Of a stretch of DNA of 64,000 bases, positions 40,198 through 49,611 are shown piece by piece (position 1 is the first letter of the stretch; each line of letters begins with the position of its first letter). The notes beneath the pieces are model-generated. The model was not told the origin of the DNA and did not search any database. It was given only the letters and a program-made list of their open reading frames with translations. The position numbers were made by a program, and so were the translations under genes. The stretch is from Micromonospora narathiwatensis (lineage in GTDB: Bacteria > Actinomycetota > Actinomycetes > Mycobacteriales > Micromonosporaceae), in contig NZ_LT594324.1 in assembly GCF_900089605.1 (NCBI RefSeq), positions 6,014,001 to 6,078,000 on the forward strand, in the 5' to 3' direction.

Positions 40198-41478
40198 TCA
40201 GTTCTCCCTCCAGGTGGCGACCCACCAGCGGGTGAGCAGCCCGGTGACCAGCCCGGTGACGAGCCCGGCCAGGGTGAGCAGGAGCAGCAGGGCCCAGCTG
40301 CGGCCGAGGTCCGGCCCGTCCGGGGCGGGGGAGGCGGCGACCACGTCGACGGTCAGCTCGACGGGCATGCCCGGGGTGGCCTCGGTGCCGGGGCGGGGGG
40401 CGAACGAGTTGCTGACCACCAGGCACACCGTCTGCGCGGTCACGGTGCCGGTCGGGGACGGGGTGGGGGTGTCCTCCTCGACCGCCGACCAGCGCAGGCC
40501 GGCGGAGACCACGTCGGTCCGCCCGCTGCCGGCGTCGACCCCCCGGACCAGCTCGCGCCCGTCCGGCGCGGTGGCCCGCAGCAGTACGCCGTAGTCGGGG
40601 TTGACCGGCCGGTCCAGCGCCACGCTGACCGAGGCGCGCAGTTCCTGGCCGGGCCGCACCGGCACCCGGTACCAGCGGTGCTCGGAGAACGCCTCCCGGT
40701 CGGTGTAGACGCCGGGGCCGAGCAGTGGCGCGTTGGCGCACTCGGCCGACCCGCCGACCACCGTCGGGGCGGCGGTGTACGTGTCCCGGGCCCGGTCCAC
40801 GAGCTGCTTGATCCGGCCGGTCAGCTCGTCGGCGCTCTGCGCCGCCGTGTACGTGCCGCCGGTCGCGCCGGCGATGCAGAGCAGTTGCCGGCGTACCTTC
40901 TCGTCGGGGGCGAGGCCCAGCGTGTCGACGACCAGCTTGGTGCCCTGGGCGGCCAGCTCGCGGGCCACCTCGCAGGGGTCGGGCGGGGCACAGGTGTCCT
41001 CGCCGTCGGTGATCAGGACGATCCGGCGGGCGGTGCTGCCGGTGCCGAGGTCCTGCGCGGCGGAGCGGAGCGCCAGCCCGACCGGGGTGAAGCCGGTCGG
41101 CCGGAGCGTGGCCACGGCTGCCTTGGCCTGCGCCCGGTTCACCGGGCCGACCGGCACGATCTGCTGGGTGTCGAGGCAGCCCTGCTTCTTGTCCTTGCCG
41201 GTGTAGGTGGCCCCGAGCACCCGGATGCCGAGTTGGGTCTCGTCCGGCAGCGCGTCGACGACCTCGTTGAACGCCTGTTGGGCGACGGAGATCCGGCTGC
41301 GTCCGTCGATGTCGCGGGCCCGCATCGAGCCGCTGACGTCGAGGACGAGTTCGACCTTGGGCGGCTCGGCGGGGGTCTCGGTGGGGTTGTCGACGGCCTT
41401 GGCGGGCGCCGGACCGATCAGCGCGGTCGTCGCCAGCAGTCCGAGCAGGACGGCCGTCGATCGTCTCTTGTTGATCAC
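40198..41478 (-). CDS. VWA-domain membrane protein
   Basis: A 426-aa protein with a signal peptide (STAVLLGLLATTALIGPAPA), then a von Willebrand factor A domain (about residues 40-210) containing the MIDAS start VLDVSGSM and RIVLITDGEDTC, a beta-sandwich-like region (FSEHRWYRVPVRPGQELRAS) and a C-terminal membrane helix. The VWA domain faces outward and likely binds a divalent cation and a partner. The GTG at 41478 follows TACACT by 7 nt (leaderless); an alternative GTG at 41502 exists. Co-transcribed with 39422. Confidence 0.85.
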   Translation of the reverse strand: MINKRRSTAVLLGLLATTALIGPAPAKAVDNPTETPAEPPKVELVLDVSGSMRARDIDGRSRISVAQQAFNEVVDALPDETQLGIRVLGATYTGKDKKQGCLDTQQIVPVGPVNRAQAKAAVATLRPTGFTPVGLALRSAAQDLGTGSTARRIVLITDGEDTCAPPDPCEVARELAAQGTKLVVDTLGLAPDEKVRRQLLCIAGATGGTYTAAQSADELTGRIKQLVDRARDTYTAAPTVVGGSAECANAPLLGPGVYTDREAFSEHRWYRVPVRPGQELRASVSVALDRPVNPDYGVLLRATAPDGRELVRGVDAGSGRTDVVSAGLRWSAVEEDTPTPSPTGTVTAQTVCLVVSNSFAPRPGTEATPGMPVELTVDVVAASPAPDGPDLGRSWALLLLLTLAGLVTGLVTGLLTRWWVATWREN

Positions 41479-41589
41479 CGGGCGAAGTGTAGTGAGATCC
41501 ACTTTGGAAGATCATCCGGGTCCGCCGACCGCTGGTCGGCCGGCGCGTCGGCGGATGATCGCCGGTGATGGTCCGGTCACCGTGCGCGT

Positions 41590-41793
41590 CCGGAGGCGGT
41601 AAGGAATTCGTACTGTTCCGACCGTGTCACCCACGGTTAGTTGCCCGCTGTGGGGCAACTGTCGGAAGGGGTATTCGTCGGAAATCTGACTGGAGTCGAC
41701 CCGTTGTGCGACTGCTCGAAGTGTGGTTAAGCTTCATCTGCGCGCCCCAATCGCCCGCTTCCCCCGTGGCAGGCGATCGGGGCGCGTCTTTTT
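41590..41793 (+). ncRNA. Candidate small RNA with intrinsic terminator
   Basis: A plus-strand region between two minus-strand genes ends in a strong terminator (41741-41793). Upstream is a perfect hairpin AGTTGCCC-GCTGTG-GGGCAACT (41638-41659) in relatively A/T-rich DNA lacking a credible ORF. A terminator facing away from both neighbouring genes needs a plus-strand transcript. The 5' end is unknown; TACTGT near 41611 is a weak -10 candidate. I could not match it to a known RNA family. Confidence 0.45.
41741..41793 (+). terminator. Rho-independent terminator with U-tract
   Basis: Arms CGCGCCCCAATCGCC (41741-41755) and GGCGATCGGGGCGCG (41772-41786), one mismatch, C-rich loop, followed by TCTTTTT. 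Oriented on the plus strand, with no plus-strand gene upstream for several kb. Confidence 0.8.
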
Positions 41794-41800
41794 GTGCGCC

Positions 41801-41835
41801 GGGACCGCCCGGTCATCCGTCGACCGGGCGGTCCC
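41801..41835 (-). terminator. Terminator of pmt gene
   Basis: Perfect 14-bp arms GGGACCGCCCGGTC (41801-41814) and GACCGGGCGGTCCC (41822-41835), 7-nt loop, directly beyond the mannosyltransferase stop. Confidence 0.8.
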
Positions 41836-41838
41836 GGA

Positions 41839-43551
41839 TCAGATCCAGCGGCCGTCCAGCCACATCCGGGCGGACCAGTCCGCGTAGGTCATCAACCGGC
41901 CCACGAAGATCGGGTAGAAGTAGCCGAAGCAGAGGGCCACCAGCAGCACGTACGCGCCCGCGATGACGCCACCCACCAGCCGGCGATCGGCGACGTCCTG
42001 CTGACTCGGTGGTGGCGCGCCGGCCGGGGCGGTGGCCGGCGCCGGTGCGGCGATCGCGCCGAGCACGTAGGTCACCGCCAACACCAGGAACGGCACCACC
42101 GGGGCGGTGTAGAAGGAGAACATCGTCCGGTTGTCGAGGGCGAACCAGAACCACGGCAGCAGGCCGGCGGCCACCGTGAGCAGGATCGCGCCGGCCCGCC
42201 AGTCCCGGCGGGCCAGCCCGAGCCAGGCCAGCGCAGCCAGTGCCGGCAGGAACGACCACCACAGCAGCGGGGTGCCGAGCAGCAGGATCTCCGAGGCGCA
42301 GCTCGGCGCGCCGCAGCCGCCGTCGCCGGACCAGTAGAAGGCGACCGGCCGGCCGAGCAGCAACCACTGCCACGGCCAGGACTGGTACTTGTGCGGGTCG
42401 TCGAGCTGGGTGTGGAAGCCGTACGCGGCCCGGTGGTACTCCCACAGGTTGATCAGCGGCCCGATGACCGGGGCGTCACTCAGCCCCGCGTTCGGGTAGC
42501 GGCTGGCCAGGCGGTAGTAGCCGTCATCGCTGAGCAGCCAGCCGGACCAGGTGGCGACGTAGGTCGCGACCATCAGCACCCCGGCCAGCAGCAGCCAGGG
42601 CAGCTCGTCCAGCAGGGCGTCCCGCCACGGGTGGCGTACGCCGGCCGACCGGCGTACGCCGACCTCCCAGAGGATCACCAGCAGCGCGAAGGCGGGCACG
42701 AAGTACAGCGCGCTCCACTTCACCGCGCAGGCGCAGCCGAGCAGCACGCCGGCGAGCAGTCGCCACCACGGCCACTCCCGCCAGGTCGAAGGCGGCCGGC
42801 CGGCCCGCCCCGGCCGAGACGGATCGAGCCCCGCCTCCAGCGCGCGGGTCCAGCGGCGTCGCCGGGCGTCCCGGTCCAGCACCAGGGCGCCGAACGCGGC
42901 CAGCACGAACAGCAGCAGGAAGATGTCGAGCAGCGCGGTGCGGGAGAGCACCAGGTGGAAACCGTCCAGGGCGAGCAGCAGCCCGGCCGCGCAGCCCAGC
43001 GTGGTGGAGCGGAACATCCGCCGGCCGATCCGCACCAGCAGCAGCACCGACAGGGTGCCGGCCACGGCCGCCGCGAACCGCCAGCCGAACTCCGGGGCGG
43101 TGGTCATCAGGTGCCCCGGCACGGAGATGTTCGTCTCCGGGTCCTGGTAGCCGAAGGCCCACTCGCCGAGCCCGATCAGCCACTTGCCCAGTGGCGGGTG
43201 CACCACGTACGAGGGGCCGTTGTCCTTGTAGTTCCACTCGACGCCCCGGTCGATCAGCCCGTACGCGTCCTTGGCGTAGTAGACCTCGTCGAAGATCTTG
43301 CCCTTGGGGCCGCTGAGCCCGAGGAACCGCAGGATCCCCGCGATCGCCACGACGACCGCGGTGGCCAGCCAGGCGTGCCCGTCGAGGCGGGCGTCGACGG
43401 TGGCGAGCCGCCGCCGTACGACGGCCGGGATACCGCCCCCGCCACTCGTCTCGGAACCGGCGGCCTGCTCGGTGGTGGACAGGTCGGCGGCCGGTCGGTC
43501 CGTGCCGGCCCGATCCGCGCTCGCGCTCTGTGCAGTCGACGCACTCGTCAC
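41839..43551 (-). CDS. pmt: Dolichyl-phosphate-mannose-protein mannosyltransferase
   Basis: A 570-aa membrane glycosyltransferase that O-mannosylates exported proteins using polyprenyl-phosphate-mannose. About ten helices; the first extracytoplasmic loop contains KIFDEVYYAKDAYGLIDRG with the essential Asp-Glu, then SYVVHPPLGKWLIGLGEW, and a conserved large C-terminal loop. The order pmt-rsmI-metG matches mycobacteria (Rv1002c, Rv1003, Rv1007c). The GTG start is divergent from rsmI. Secreted proteins of this organism are therefore probably O-glycosylated. Confidence 0.92.
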   Translation of the reverse strand: MTSASTAQSASADRAGTDRPAADLSTTEQAAGSETSGGGGIPAVVRRRLATVDARLDGHAWLATAVVVAIAGILRFLGLSGPKGKIFDEVYYAKDAYGLIDRGVEWNYKDNGPSYVVHPPLGKWLIGLGEWAFGYQDPETNISVPGHLMTTAPEFGWRFAAAVAGTLSVLLLVRIGRRMFRSTTLGCAAGLLLALDGFHLVLSRTALLDIFLLLFVLAAFGALVLDRDARRRRWTRALEAGLDPSRPGRAGRPPSTWREWPWWRLLAGVLLGCACAVKWSALYFVPAFALLVILWEVGVRRSAGVRHPWRDALLDELPWLLLAGVLMVATYVATWSGWLLSDDGYYRLASRYPNAGLSDAPVIGPLINLWEYHRAAYGFHTQLDDPHKYQSWPWQWLLLGRPVAFYWSGDGGCGAPSCASEILLLGTPLLWWSFLPALAALAWLGLARRDWRAGAILLTVAAGLLPWFWFALDNRTMFSFYTAPVVPFLVLAVTYVLGAIAAPAPATAPAGAPPPSQQDVADRRLVGGVIAGAYVLLVALCFGYFYPIFVGRLMTYADWSARMWLDGRWI

Positions 43552-43634
43552 CCGGCGATCGTAGGCTGCGAAGGTGCCCGGTGGCGCCTGTCGTCTCCGA
43601 GATTGGTACGGCTATCGATGAAGGAGCGCACTTG

Positions 43635-44483
43635 GTGGGTGAAATGTCCGAGGCTGGGCGGCTGGTGTTGCTCGGCGCACCGCTCGGCAATCCGGCCGAC
43701 GCCTCGACCCGGTTCCGCGAGGTGCTCGCCACCGCCGACGTGGTCGCCGCCGAGGACACCCGGCGGCTCACCCGGCTGGCCCGCGACCTCGACGTGACCG
43801 TGCCCGGCCGGATCGTCTCCTACTTCGAGGGGAACGAGGAGCGGCGTACCCCGGAACTGGTCGAGGTGCTCGCCGCCGGCTACACGGTCGCCCTGGTCAC
43901 CGACGGCGGCATGCCCAGCGTCTCCGACCCCGGCTACCGGCTGGTCCGGGCCGCCCTCGACGCCGGCGTTCCGGTCACCGCGGCCCCCGGCCCGAGCGCG
44001 GTGACCACCGCGTTGGCGCTCTCCGGGCTGCCCTGTGACCGGTTCTGCTTCGAGGGCTTCCTGCCCCGCACGCCGGCCGCCCGCCGGTCCCGGCTGCGGG
44101 CCCTCGCCGCCGAAGAACGCACCCTGGTCCTCTTCGAGGCGCCGCACCGCATCGCCGGCGCGCTGGCCGACCTGGCCGCCGTGTTCGGCCCGGACCGGTC
44201 CGCCGCGCTCTGCCGGGAGCTGACCAAGACGTACGAGGAGGTGGTCCGCCGGCCGCTCGGCGCGCTGGCCGAGTGGGCCGCGGCGGGTGAGCCGCGCGGC
44301 GAGATCACCCTGGTCGTGGCGGGTGCGCCGCCGGTCGCCGCGGTCCGGCCCGACGACGACACGCTCCGCGCCGCGGTGGCCGAGCGGGAGGCGGCCGGGC
44401 TGTCCCGGCGGGACGCGATCACCGAGGTCGCCACCGAGCACAACCTCCGCCGTCGCGACGTCTACGCCGTCGTGCACAGCTGA
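43635..44483 (+). CDS. rsmI: 16S rRNA 2'-O-ribose C1402 methyltransferase
   Basis: A 282-aa tetrapyrrole-methylase-fold enzyme that methylates the ribose of C1402 in 16S rRNA with SAM. It begins GRLVLLGAPLGNPADASTRF, then DVVAAEDTRRLTRLARDLDV, VALVTDGGMPSVSDPGYRLV, the SAM motif AAPGPSAVTTALALSGLP and LCRELTKTYEEVVRRPL. AAGGAG lies 8 nt before the GTG; TTG at 43632 or ATG at 43644 are alternatives. Divergent from pmt. Confidence 0.93.
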   Translation: MGEMSEAGRLVLLGAPLGNPADASTRFREVLATADVVAAEDTRRLTRLARDLDVTVPGRIVSYFEGNEERRTPELVEVLAAGYTVALVTDGGMPSVSDPGYRLVRAALDAGVPVTAAPGPSAVTTALALSGLPCDRFCFEGFLPRTPAARRSRLRALAAEERTLVLFEAPHRIAGALADLAAVFGPDRSAALCRELTKTYEEVVRRPLGALAEWAAAGEPRGEITLVVAGAPPVAAVRPDDDTLRAAVAEREAAGLSRRDAITEVATEHNLRRRDVYAVVHS

Positions 44484-44518
44484 CGGAAGGGCGCCCCGTC
44501 AACCCCTCCTGACGCCGG

Positions 44519-45388
44519 TCACCAGGCGGCGGCGAGGAAACCGGCGGTGATCAGCAGCGGGCCGGTCACGGCGACGCCCACCGCCCAGCGGCGGTGTCGC
44601 CGGTCCGGCAGCCGGGTGGCGCCGGTCCACCGGGCGATCCCGGCCGCGCAGCCCAGCACCAGTAGCAGCCCGAGCAGCCAGCGCAGGTGCCGGCCGACCC
44701 CGGTGTCCGCGTACGCGGTGCCCCCGCCCGGCCCGGTCATCCGGGCGGGCAGGGCGCTGCCGGTGGCGCTGTGGTCGGCCGGCACGCCGCTGACCCGTAC
44801 CCCGTGCGCGACGAACCGTTCGCCGCCGGCCAGGAAGATCCCCCGGCAGCGCTGGGTCAGGCCGCCGCCGGCACAGTCGGTGATCACCACCGTCCCGCTC
44901 GTGGCGTGCCCCGCGGCCAGCCAGAACGGCTCGGCGCTGACCCAGGCGAAGAACGCCGCGAGCAGGCTCAACACCACCAGCACCACCATCGCCGGCAGCG
45001 GCTCCGGTGGGCGGGACGGGCGCTGCCGGGACGCCGGCCGGAGCCGCTGCCGGCCCGCCCGCCGGGATGGCTCCGCGCGCAGCGGCGTGCCGTCCCAGTG
45101 CACCTCCTCGATGGGTGCCCAGGAGATCCCGCCGACCGGCGTGCCGCCCGGGGTGGGCTGCTGCCAGTGTGGCTGTCGGACCGGCACCCGGCGCGGCACC
45201 GCGTCCACCGGCGCCCCGGTGGTCGGCTCCACCTCCGCGGGCGGGTCGGCCGGCTCGACCCGCGGCTGCGGGGCGACGGACCCGCCGCGCGCCGCCGCCC
45301 CGGTCCGGGGCGCGGCGGCGTCCTCCGCCGGGGTGGCGGCCGGCCCGTCCTGCTCCGGCGCCGCTGGTCTGCTGGTCACGCCGTTCAT
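44519..45388 (-). CDS. Hypothetical membrane protein
   Basis: 289 aa. The first ~130 residues are hydrophilic, Pro/Ala/Arg-rich. Three hydrophobic segments follow: [20 protein letters not shown], then an extracytoplasmic part with [20 protein letters not shown] (two Cys, perhaps a disulfide), then [19 protein letters not shown] and [19 protein letters not shown]. No family recognised. ATG at 45388 is chosen because the upstream extension is atypical. Diverges from metG. Confidence 0.7.
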   Translation of the reverse strand: MNGVTSRPAAPEQDGPAATPAEDAAAPRTGAAARGGSVAPQPRVEPADPPAEVEPTTGAPVDAVPRRVPVRQPHWQQPTPGGTPVGGISWAPIEEVHWDGTPLRAEPSRRAGRQRLRPASRQRPSRPPEPLPAMVVLVVLSLLAAFFAWVSAEPFWLAAGHATSGTVVITDCAGGGLTQRCRGIFLAGGERFVAHGVRVSGVPADHSATGSALPARMTGPGGGTAYADTGVGRHLRWLLGLLLVLGCAAGIARWTGATRLPDRRHRRWAVGVAVTGPLLITAGFLAAAW

Positions 45389-45526
45389 TTCACACCGGTA
45401 CGCGGGGGCGATCGGGCAGCTCAGGCCGCGTGTCGACGACAAATCGGACGACCTGTCCGGGTTGGCTGGCGGGACGTGCCCTATTGGTTCGCGGTCGACC
45501 GGAGGCAATCACTACGCTTGCTGCTC

Positions 45527-47329
45527 ATGAGTCACGTTCTCGCCGCGGTTGCCTGGCCCTACGCCAACGGCCCGCGCCACATCGGCCACGTATCCGGATT
45601 CGGCGTTCCCTCCGACGTCTTCGCCCGGTACATGCGCATGGCCGGCCACGACGTGCTCATGGTCTCCGGCACCGACGAGCACGGCACCCCGATCCAGGTG
45701 CAGGCCGACGCCGAGGGGGTCACCCCGCGCGAGCTGGCCGACCGGTACAACCGGGTGATCGCCGAGGACCTGCGGGCGCTGGGACTGTCGTACGACCTGT
45801 TCACCCGCACCACCACCCGCAACCACTACGCGGTGGTGCAGGAGCTGTTCCTCGGGCTGCACCGCAACGGCTACATCATCCCGAAGGTCACCACCGGGGC
45901 GATCTCGCCGTCCACCGGCCGTACCCTGCCCGACCGCTACATCGAGGGCACCTGCCCGATCTGCGGCTACGACAGCGCCCGCGGCGACCAGTGCGACAAC
46001 TGCGGCAACCAGCTCGACCCGATCGACCTGATCAACCCCCGATCGAAGATCAACGGGGAGACGCCGGAGTTCGTCGAGACCGAGCACTTCTTCCTGGACC
46101 TGCCGGCCCTGGCCGACGCGCTGCGGCAGTGGCTGGACACCCGGCAGGGGTGGCGGCCCAACGTGCTGCGGTTCTCCAGGAACCTGCTGGACGACCTCCA
46201 GCCCCGGGCCATCACCCGCGACCTGGAGTGGGGCGTGCCGATCCCGCTGGACGGCTGGCGCGACCGGTCCGACAAGCGGATCTACGTCTGGTTCGACGCG
46301 GTGATCGGCTACCTGTCCGCCTCCATGGAGTGGGCCCGCCGCACCGGCGACCCCGAGGCCTGGCGCAGGTGGTGGTCCGCCGACGCGGAGGGCAAGGACG
46401 CCCTTGGCTACTACTTCATGGGCAAGGACAACATCGTCTTCCACTCGGTGATCTGGCCGGCGCTGCTCGGCGGCTACTCCGGGGAGGGGTCACGCGACGG
46501 CGAGCCGGGCGAGCTGGGCCGGCTCAACCTGCCCACCGAGGTCGTCTCCAGCGAATACCTGACCATGGAGGGGCGTAAGTTCTCCTCCTCCCGCAAGGTC
46601 GTCATCTACGTCCGGGACTTCCTGGAGCGGTACGACGCCGACGCGCTGCGCTACTTCATCGCGGTCGCCGGCCCGGAGAGCAACGACACCGACTTCACCT
46701 GGTCGGAGTTCCTCCGCCGCAACAACGACGAGCTGGTCGCCGGCTGGGGCAACCTGGTCAACCGGTCCGTCTCGATGGCGGCGAAGAACTTCGGCGCGAT
46801 CCCGCCGGTCGACCCGGCCGGGCTCACCGACGCCGACCAGGCGCTGCTCGCCACCGCCCGGGCCGGCTTCGCCACCGTCGGCGACCTGATCGCCAAGCAC
46901 CGGCAGAAGCAGGCCATCGGCGAGGCGATGCGGGTGGTGGCCGAGGCCAACAAGTACCTGTCGGAGCAGGCGCCCTGGAAGCTCAAGGGCGAGGACGACA
47001 AGCCGCGGATGGGCACCATCCTGCACGTCGCCCTCCAGGTGGTCAGCGACGCCAACACGCTGCTCACCCCGTTCCTGCCGCACTCCGCGCAGAAGATCCA
47101 CGAACTGCTCGGCGGCACCGGCGTACACGCTCCGATGCCGGTGATCGAGGAGGTCAAGGACCTCGACGGCGGGCCGGCGTACCCGGTGCTGACCGGCGAC
47201 TACACCGTCGGCGCGCGCTGGGAGCCCGTACCCCTGGAGGTGGGTCGGCCGCTCGCGGCGCCGAAGCCGGTGTTCCGCAAGCTCGACCCCTCGATCGTCG
47301 ACGAGGAGCTGGCCCGACTGGCCGGCTGA
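45527..47329 (+). CDS. metG: Methionine-tRNA ligase
   Basis: A 600-aa class I aminoacyl-tRNA synthetase. HIGH is at residues 18-21 ([12 protein letters not shown]), the zinc knuckle is [20 protein letters not shown] around residue 142-161, and the KMSKS-equivalent is KFSSS near residue 349. The anticodon domain follows ([15 protein letters not shown]); there is no C-terminal EMAP domain. It charges tRNA-Met. TACGCT lies 8 nt before the ATG, implying leaderless transcription; no T-box or riboswitch is apparent in the short leader. Confidence 0.96.
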   Translation: MSHVLAAVAWPYANGPRHIGHVSGFGVPSDVFARYMRMAGHDVLMVSGTDEHGTPIQVQADAEGVTPRELADRYNRVIAEDLRALGLSYDLFTRTTTRNHYAVVQELFLGLHRNGYIIPKVTTGAISPSTGRTLPDRYIEGTCPICGYDSARGDQCDNCGNQLDPIDLINPRSKINGETPEFVETEHFFLDLPALADALRQWLDTRQGWRPNVLRFSRNLLDDLQPRAITRDLEWGVPIPLDGWRDRSDKRIYVWFDAVIGYLSASMEWARRTGDPEAWRRWWSADAEGKDALGYYFMGKDNIVFHSVIWPALLGGYSGEGSRDGEPGELGRLNLPTEVVSSEYLTMEGRKFSSSRKVVIYVRDFLERYDADALRYFIAVAGPESNDTDFTWSEFLRRNNDELVAGWGNLVNRSVSMAAKNFGAIPPVDPAGLTDADQALLATARAGFATVGDLIAKHRQKQAIGEAMRVVAEANKYLSEQAPWKLKGEDDKPRMGTILHVALQVVSDANTLLTPFLPHSAQKIHELLGGTGVHAPMPVIEEVKDLDGGPAYPVLTGDYTVGARWEPVPLEVGRPLAAPKPVFRKLDPSIVDEELARLAG

Positions 47330-47339
47330 CCGTACGCGC

Positions 47340-47373
47340 GGCGGCGCGGCCCGGACTCCCGGGCCGCGCCGCC
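47340..47373. terminator. Bidirectional hairpin terminator
   Basis: Perfect 15-bp arms GGCGGCGCGGCCCGG (47340-47354) and CCGGGCCGCGCCGCC (47359-47373), 4-nt loop, between metG and the converging hydrolase gene. Confidence 0.82.
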
Positions 47374-47380
47374 GGCACGT

Positions 47381-48232
47381 TCAGGCGCGCGCCATCCGCG
47401 ACACGCCGATGAATTCCATGATCGCCTGGTTGACCTCTTCGGGGTGGGTCCACGGGATGCCGTGCGGTGCGCCCTTCAGGGCGATCAGCTTCGCGTTCGG
47501 CAGCATCGGCGCCAACCGCTGACCGGTCGCCGGGTGGGGCAGCACCGCGTCCTTGTCGCCCTGCACGATCAGCACGGGTACGTCGATCCGGGGCAGGTCG
47601 TTGCGGAAGTCCGTCTGCCACGCGTCCACGCAGTCGTGGGTGCCCTTGGCCGACGCCCGCGCGCCGATCTCCCAGTGCCCCCGGAACGCATCGTCGCTGA
47701 CCCGCTTGCCCTTGTTCTCGTCGAAGTTGAAGAAGCTCTGGCAGAACTGGGTCAGGTAGGCGAACCGGTCGTCGATGATCGCCTGCTGGAAGCCGTCGAA
47801 GAGGCCCTTGTCGACCCCCTCCGGGTTGTCCGCCGTCTTCAGCAGGAAGGGCGCCAGCGGGGCCAACAGCACTGCCCGGTCCACCCGGTTCGACCCGTAC
47901 GTGCCCAGGTAGCGGGTTATCTCGCCGGTGCCCATCGAGTGCCCGATCAGGATCGCGTTGCGCAGGTCCAGCTCGGTCATCAGCACGTCCAGATCGGACG
48001 CGAAGGTGTCGTAGTCGTATCCCATGACCGGTTGGGCGGAGGAGCCGAAGCCGCGCCGGTCGTACGTGATCGTCCGGTATCCGGCGTTCAACAGCGGGAT
48101 GGACACCTTCTCCCAGGTCGCGCCGTTGAACGGGAAGCCGTGGATGAGCACCACCGGCTGGCCCGAGCCGTGGTCCTCGTAGTACAGGTCGATGGGCGCG
48201 GAGTTCTCCGTGCCGACGGTTACGAAGGGCAT
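47381..48232 (-). CDS. Alpha/beta hydrolase (chloroperoxidase/esterase-like)
   Basis: A 283-aa alpha/beta hydrolase. The nucleophile elbow is GHSMG (Ser99), the oxyanion region HGFPFNGATWEK, the catalytic Asp in VQGDKDAVLP and the His in GAPHGIPWTHPEEVN. The sequence fits the non-heme chloroperoxidase/lactonase group (YDRRGFGSSAQP). Substrate unknown. GGAGA precedes the ATG. Its insertion next to metG is not part of the usual core order, so it is probably accessory. Confidence 0.88.
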   Translation of the reverse strand: MPFVTVGTENSAPIDLYYEDHGSGQPVVLIHGFPFNGATWEKVSIPLLNAGYRTITYDRRGFGSSAQPVMGYDYDTFASDLDVLMTELDLRNAILIGHSMGTGEITRYLGTYGSNRVDRAVLLAPLAPFLLKTADNPEGVDKGLFDGFQQAIIDDRFAYLTQFCQSFFNFDENKGKRVSDDAFRGHWEIGARASAKGTHDCVDAWQTDFRNDLPRIDVPVLIVQGDKDAVLPHPATGQRLAPMLPNAKLIALKGAPHGIPWTHPEEVNQAIMEFIGVSRMARA

Positions 48233-48293
48233 ATCGGGTCTCCTGAGCTGGGATGCCGTCGCGGACCCCGGCGGATTCCCGCACTGCCCCCGG

Positions 48294-49517
48294 TTATGCC
48301 CGCGGGTACGGCAGGTCCACCACCTGGTCGTCGGTCACCTCGGCGCCCGGCGCCCAGGTCTCGTAGACGCCCCGCTCGTGGCACTGCGCCCCGGTGGCCA
48401 CCACCGCGTCCGGGTCCGGCCGGCGCAGCCGCAGCCGCAGCCAGCCCGACTCCTCCCGCAGCACCAGGCAGGGCACCCCGCGCCAGGCGGCGTAGCGCAG
48501 CCGCCGGGCCGCCGCCTCCACCGGGTACCGGGCCGCCCGGGTCATCGCCAGCACCCGGAACCCGCCGGGCTGGTCGGCCACCGCCTCGTACTCGTGGTTC
48601 CGGTACGCGCCGACGAGCCGCGTGGAGCGGGGCGCGTCGCCGGTCGGCACGTACTCCTGGTCGGGGGAGAGCCCGGGCACCGCGGACAGCAGATGCCGCC
48701 ACTGCGGGCCGACCATCCGCAGCCAGCCCCGCTGCTCCGCCTGGTAGGTGTAGAGCACCACCTCCACCCCCTCGGCCGGGTAGGCGACCAGGGCGGCGTT
48801 GGCCGGCATCGGCAGGTCGGCGAAGTCCCGGGTGACGAACTCCGGGACGAGCTGGGCGTTGCTCGGCACGAACCCGGTACCCAGCACCGGTGGCCCGAGC
48901 CGGTCCCGGGGCGGCAGCGCGATGAGCCCCTGGTGCGCCGACCCGACCGGCACGTCGTAGTCGGCCGGATCGGCGGCCCGCCAGCGCAGCGCGTACGCCA
49001 CGTCGCCGCCCTCGCCGTCGCCGCGCAGCACCGCCAGCCCGGCCGGCGTACGCAGGTGCGCGACATCGTGCTCCCGGTAGCAGAAGCCGTGCGGCAGCAG
49101 GCCCCGCACGTAGCCGGCGAGCTGGCGGGCGGACAGCACCTTCACCATCCGGGTGCCCGGCCGGATCACCGCCGAGCCGCGCACCGCGGCCAGCGTCGCG
49201 TCCCCGGCCGCCGCCGGCTGCTGGCTGAGCTGGTGCACGTACGACCAGTCGTGCTCCCGGTGCACCGGCATCAGCAGCGGCGCGTCCGCCTCCTCGGTCG
49301 GCGGGGTCCCGCCGTGCACCGCGCTCACCTCGGTGGCGTGCACGAACCTCCGCCACGGATGCGCCACGCCCGGCCGGGGCGCCCACTCGAAGCCGGGCAC
49401 CTCCTCGGCGCTGAACAACTCGTACGCCGCACCCCGGGCGATCTCGTCCGCCGGATGGACGCGGCCGTCGTACGTCACATGCAGCCCGGTTCCGCTGGCC
49501 TGAGGGGTGACGGTCAC
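48294..49517 (-). CDS. Uncharacterised 407-aa protein
   Basis: A soluble protein that I do not recognise. Distinct parts are VHPADEIARGAAYELFSAEE, WRRFVHATEVSAVHGGTPPT, RGLLPHGFCYREHDVAHLRT, QGLIALPPRDRLGPPVLG and a C-terminal RLRLRRPDPDAVVATGAQCH then YETWAPGAEVTDDQVVDLP. No signal peptide or membrane helix. TACCGT lies 7 nt before the GTG at 49517 (leaderless); the frame stays open upstream to 49715. Divergent from tatD. Codon bias is strong. Confidence 0.72.
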   Translation of the reverse strand: MTVTPQASGTGLHVTYDGRVHPADEIARGAAYELFSAEEVPGFEWAPRPGVAHPWRRFVHATEVSAVHGGTPPTEEADAPLLMPVHREHDWSYVHQLSQQPAAAGDATLAAVRGSAVIRPGTRMVKVLSARQLAGYVRGLLPHGFCYREHDVAHLRTPAGLAVLRGDGEGGDVAYALRWRAADPADYDVPVGSAHQGLIALPPRDRLGPPVLGTGFVPSNAQLVPEFVTRDFADLPMPANAALVAYPAEGVEVVLYTYQAEQRGWLRMVGPQWRHLLSAVPGLSPDQEYVPTGDAPRSTRLVGAYRNHEYEAVADQPGGFRVLAMTRAARYPVEAAARRLRYAAWRGVPCLVLREESGWLRLRLRRPDPDAVVATGAQCHERGVYETWAPGAEVTDDQVVDLPYPRA

Positions 49518-49611
49518 GATCCGCACGGTAAGCGCGACACATGTTGGGGGTGTGAACAGGCGGTGGCGGTCCGGGAACACCGGCCACCGGCGGTGTGTGA
49601 TGCTGGCCGCG

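Noticed and set aside
39422..41515. 697-codon open frame spanning both VWA-locus genes
   Set aside because: The upper part is out of frame with the VWA protein and Arg-rich; only the last 257 codons (39422-40195) form a real gene.
45389..45526. T-box or SAM riboswitch before metG
   Set aside because: The leader is very short (leaderless-type promoter) and none of the conserved elements is visible.
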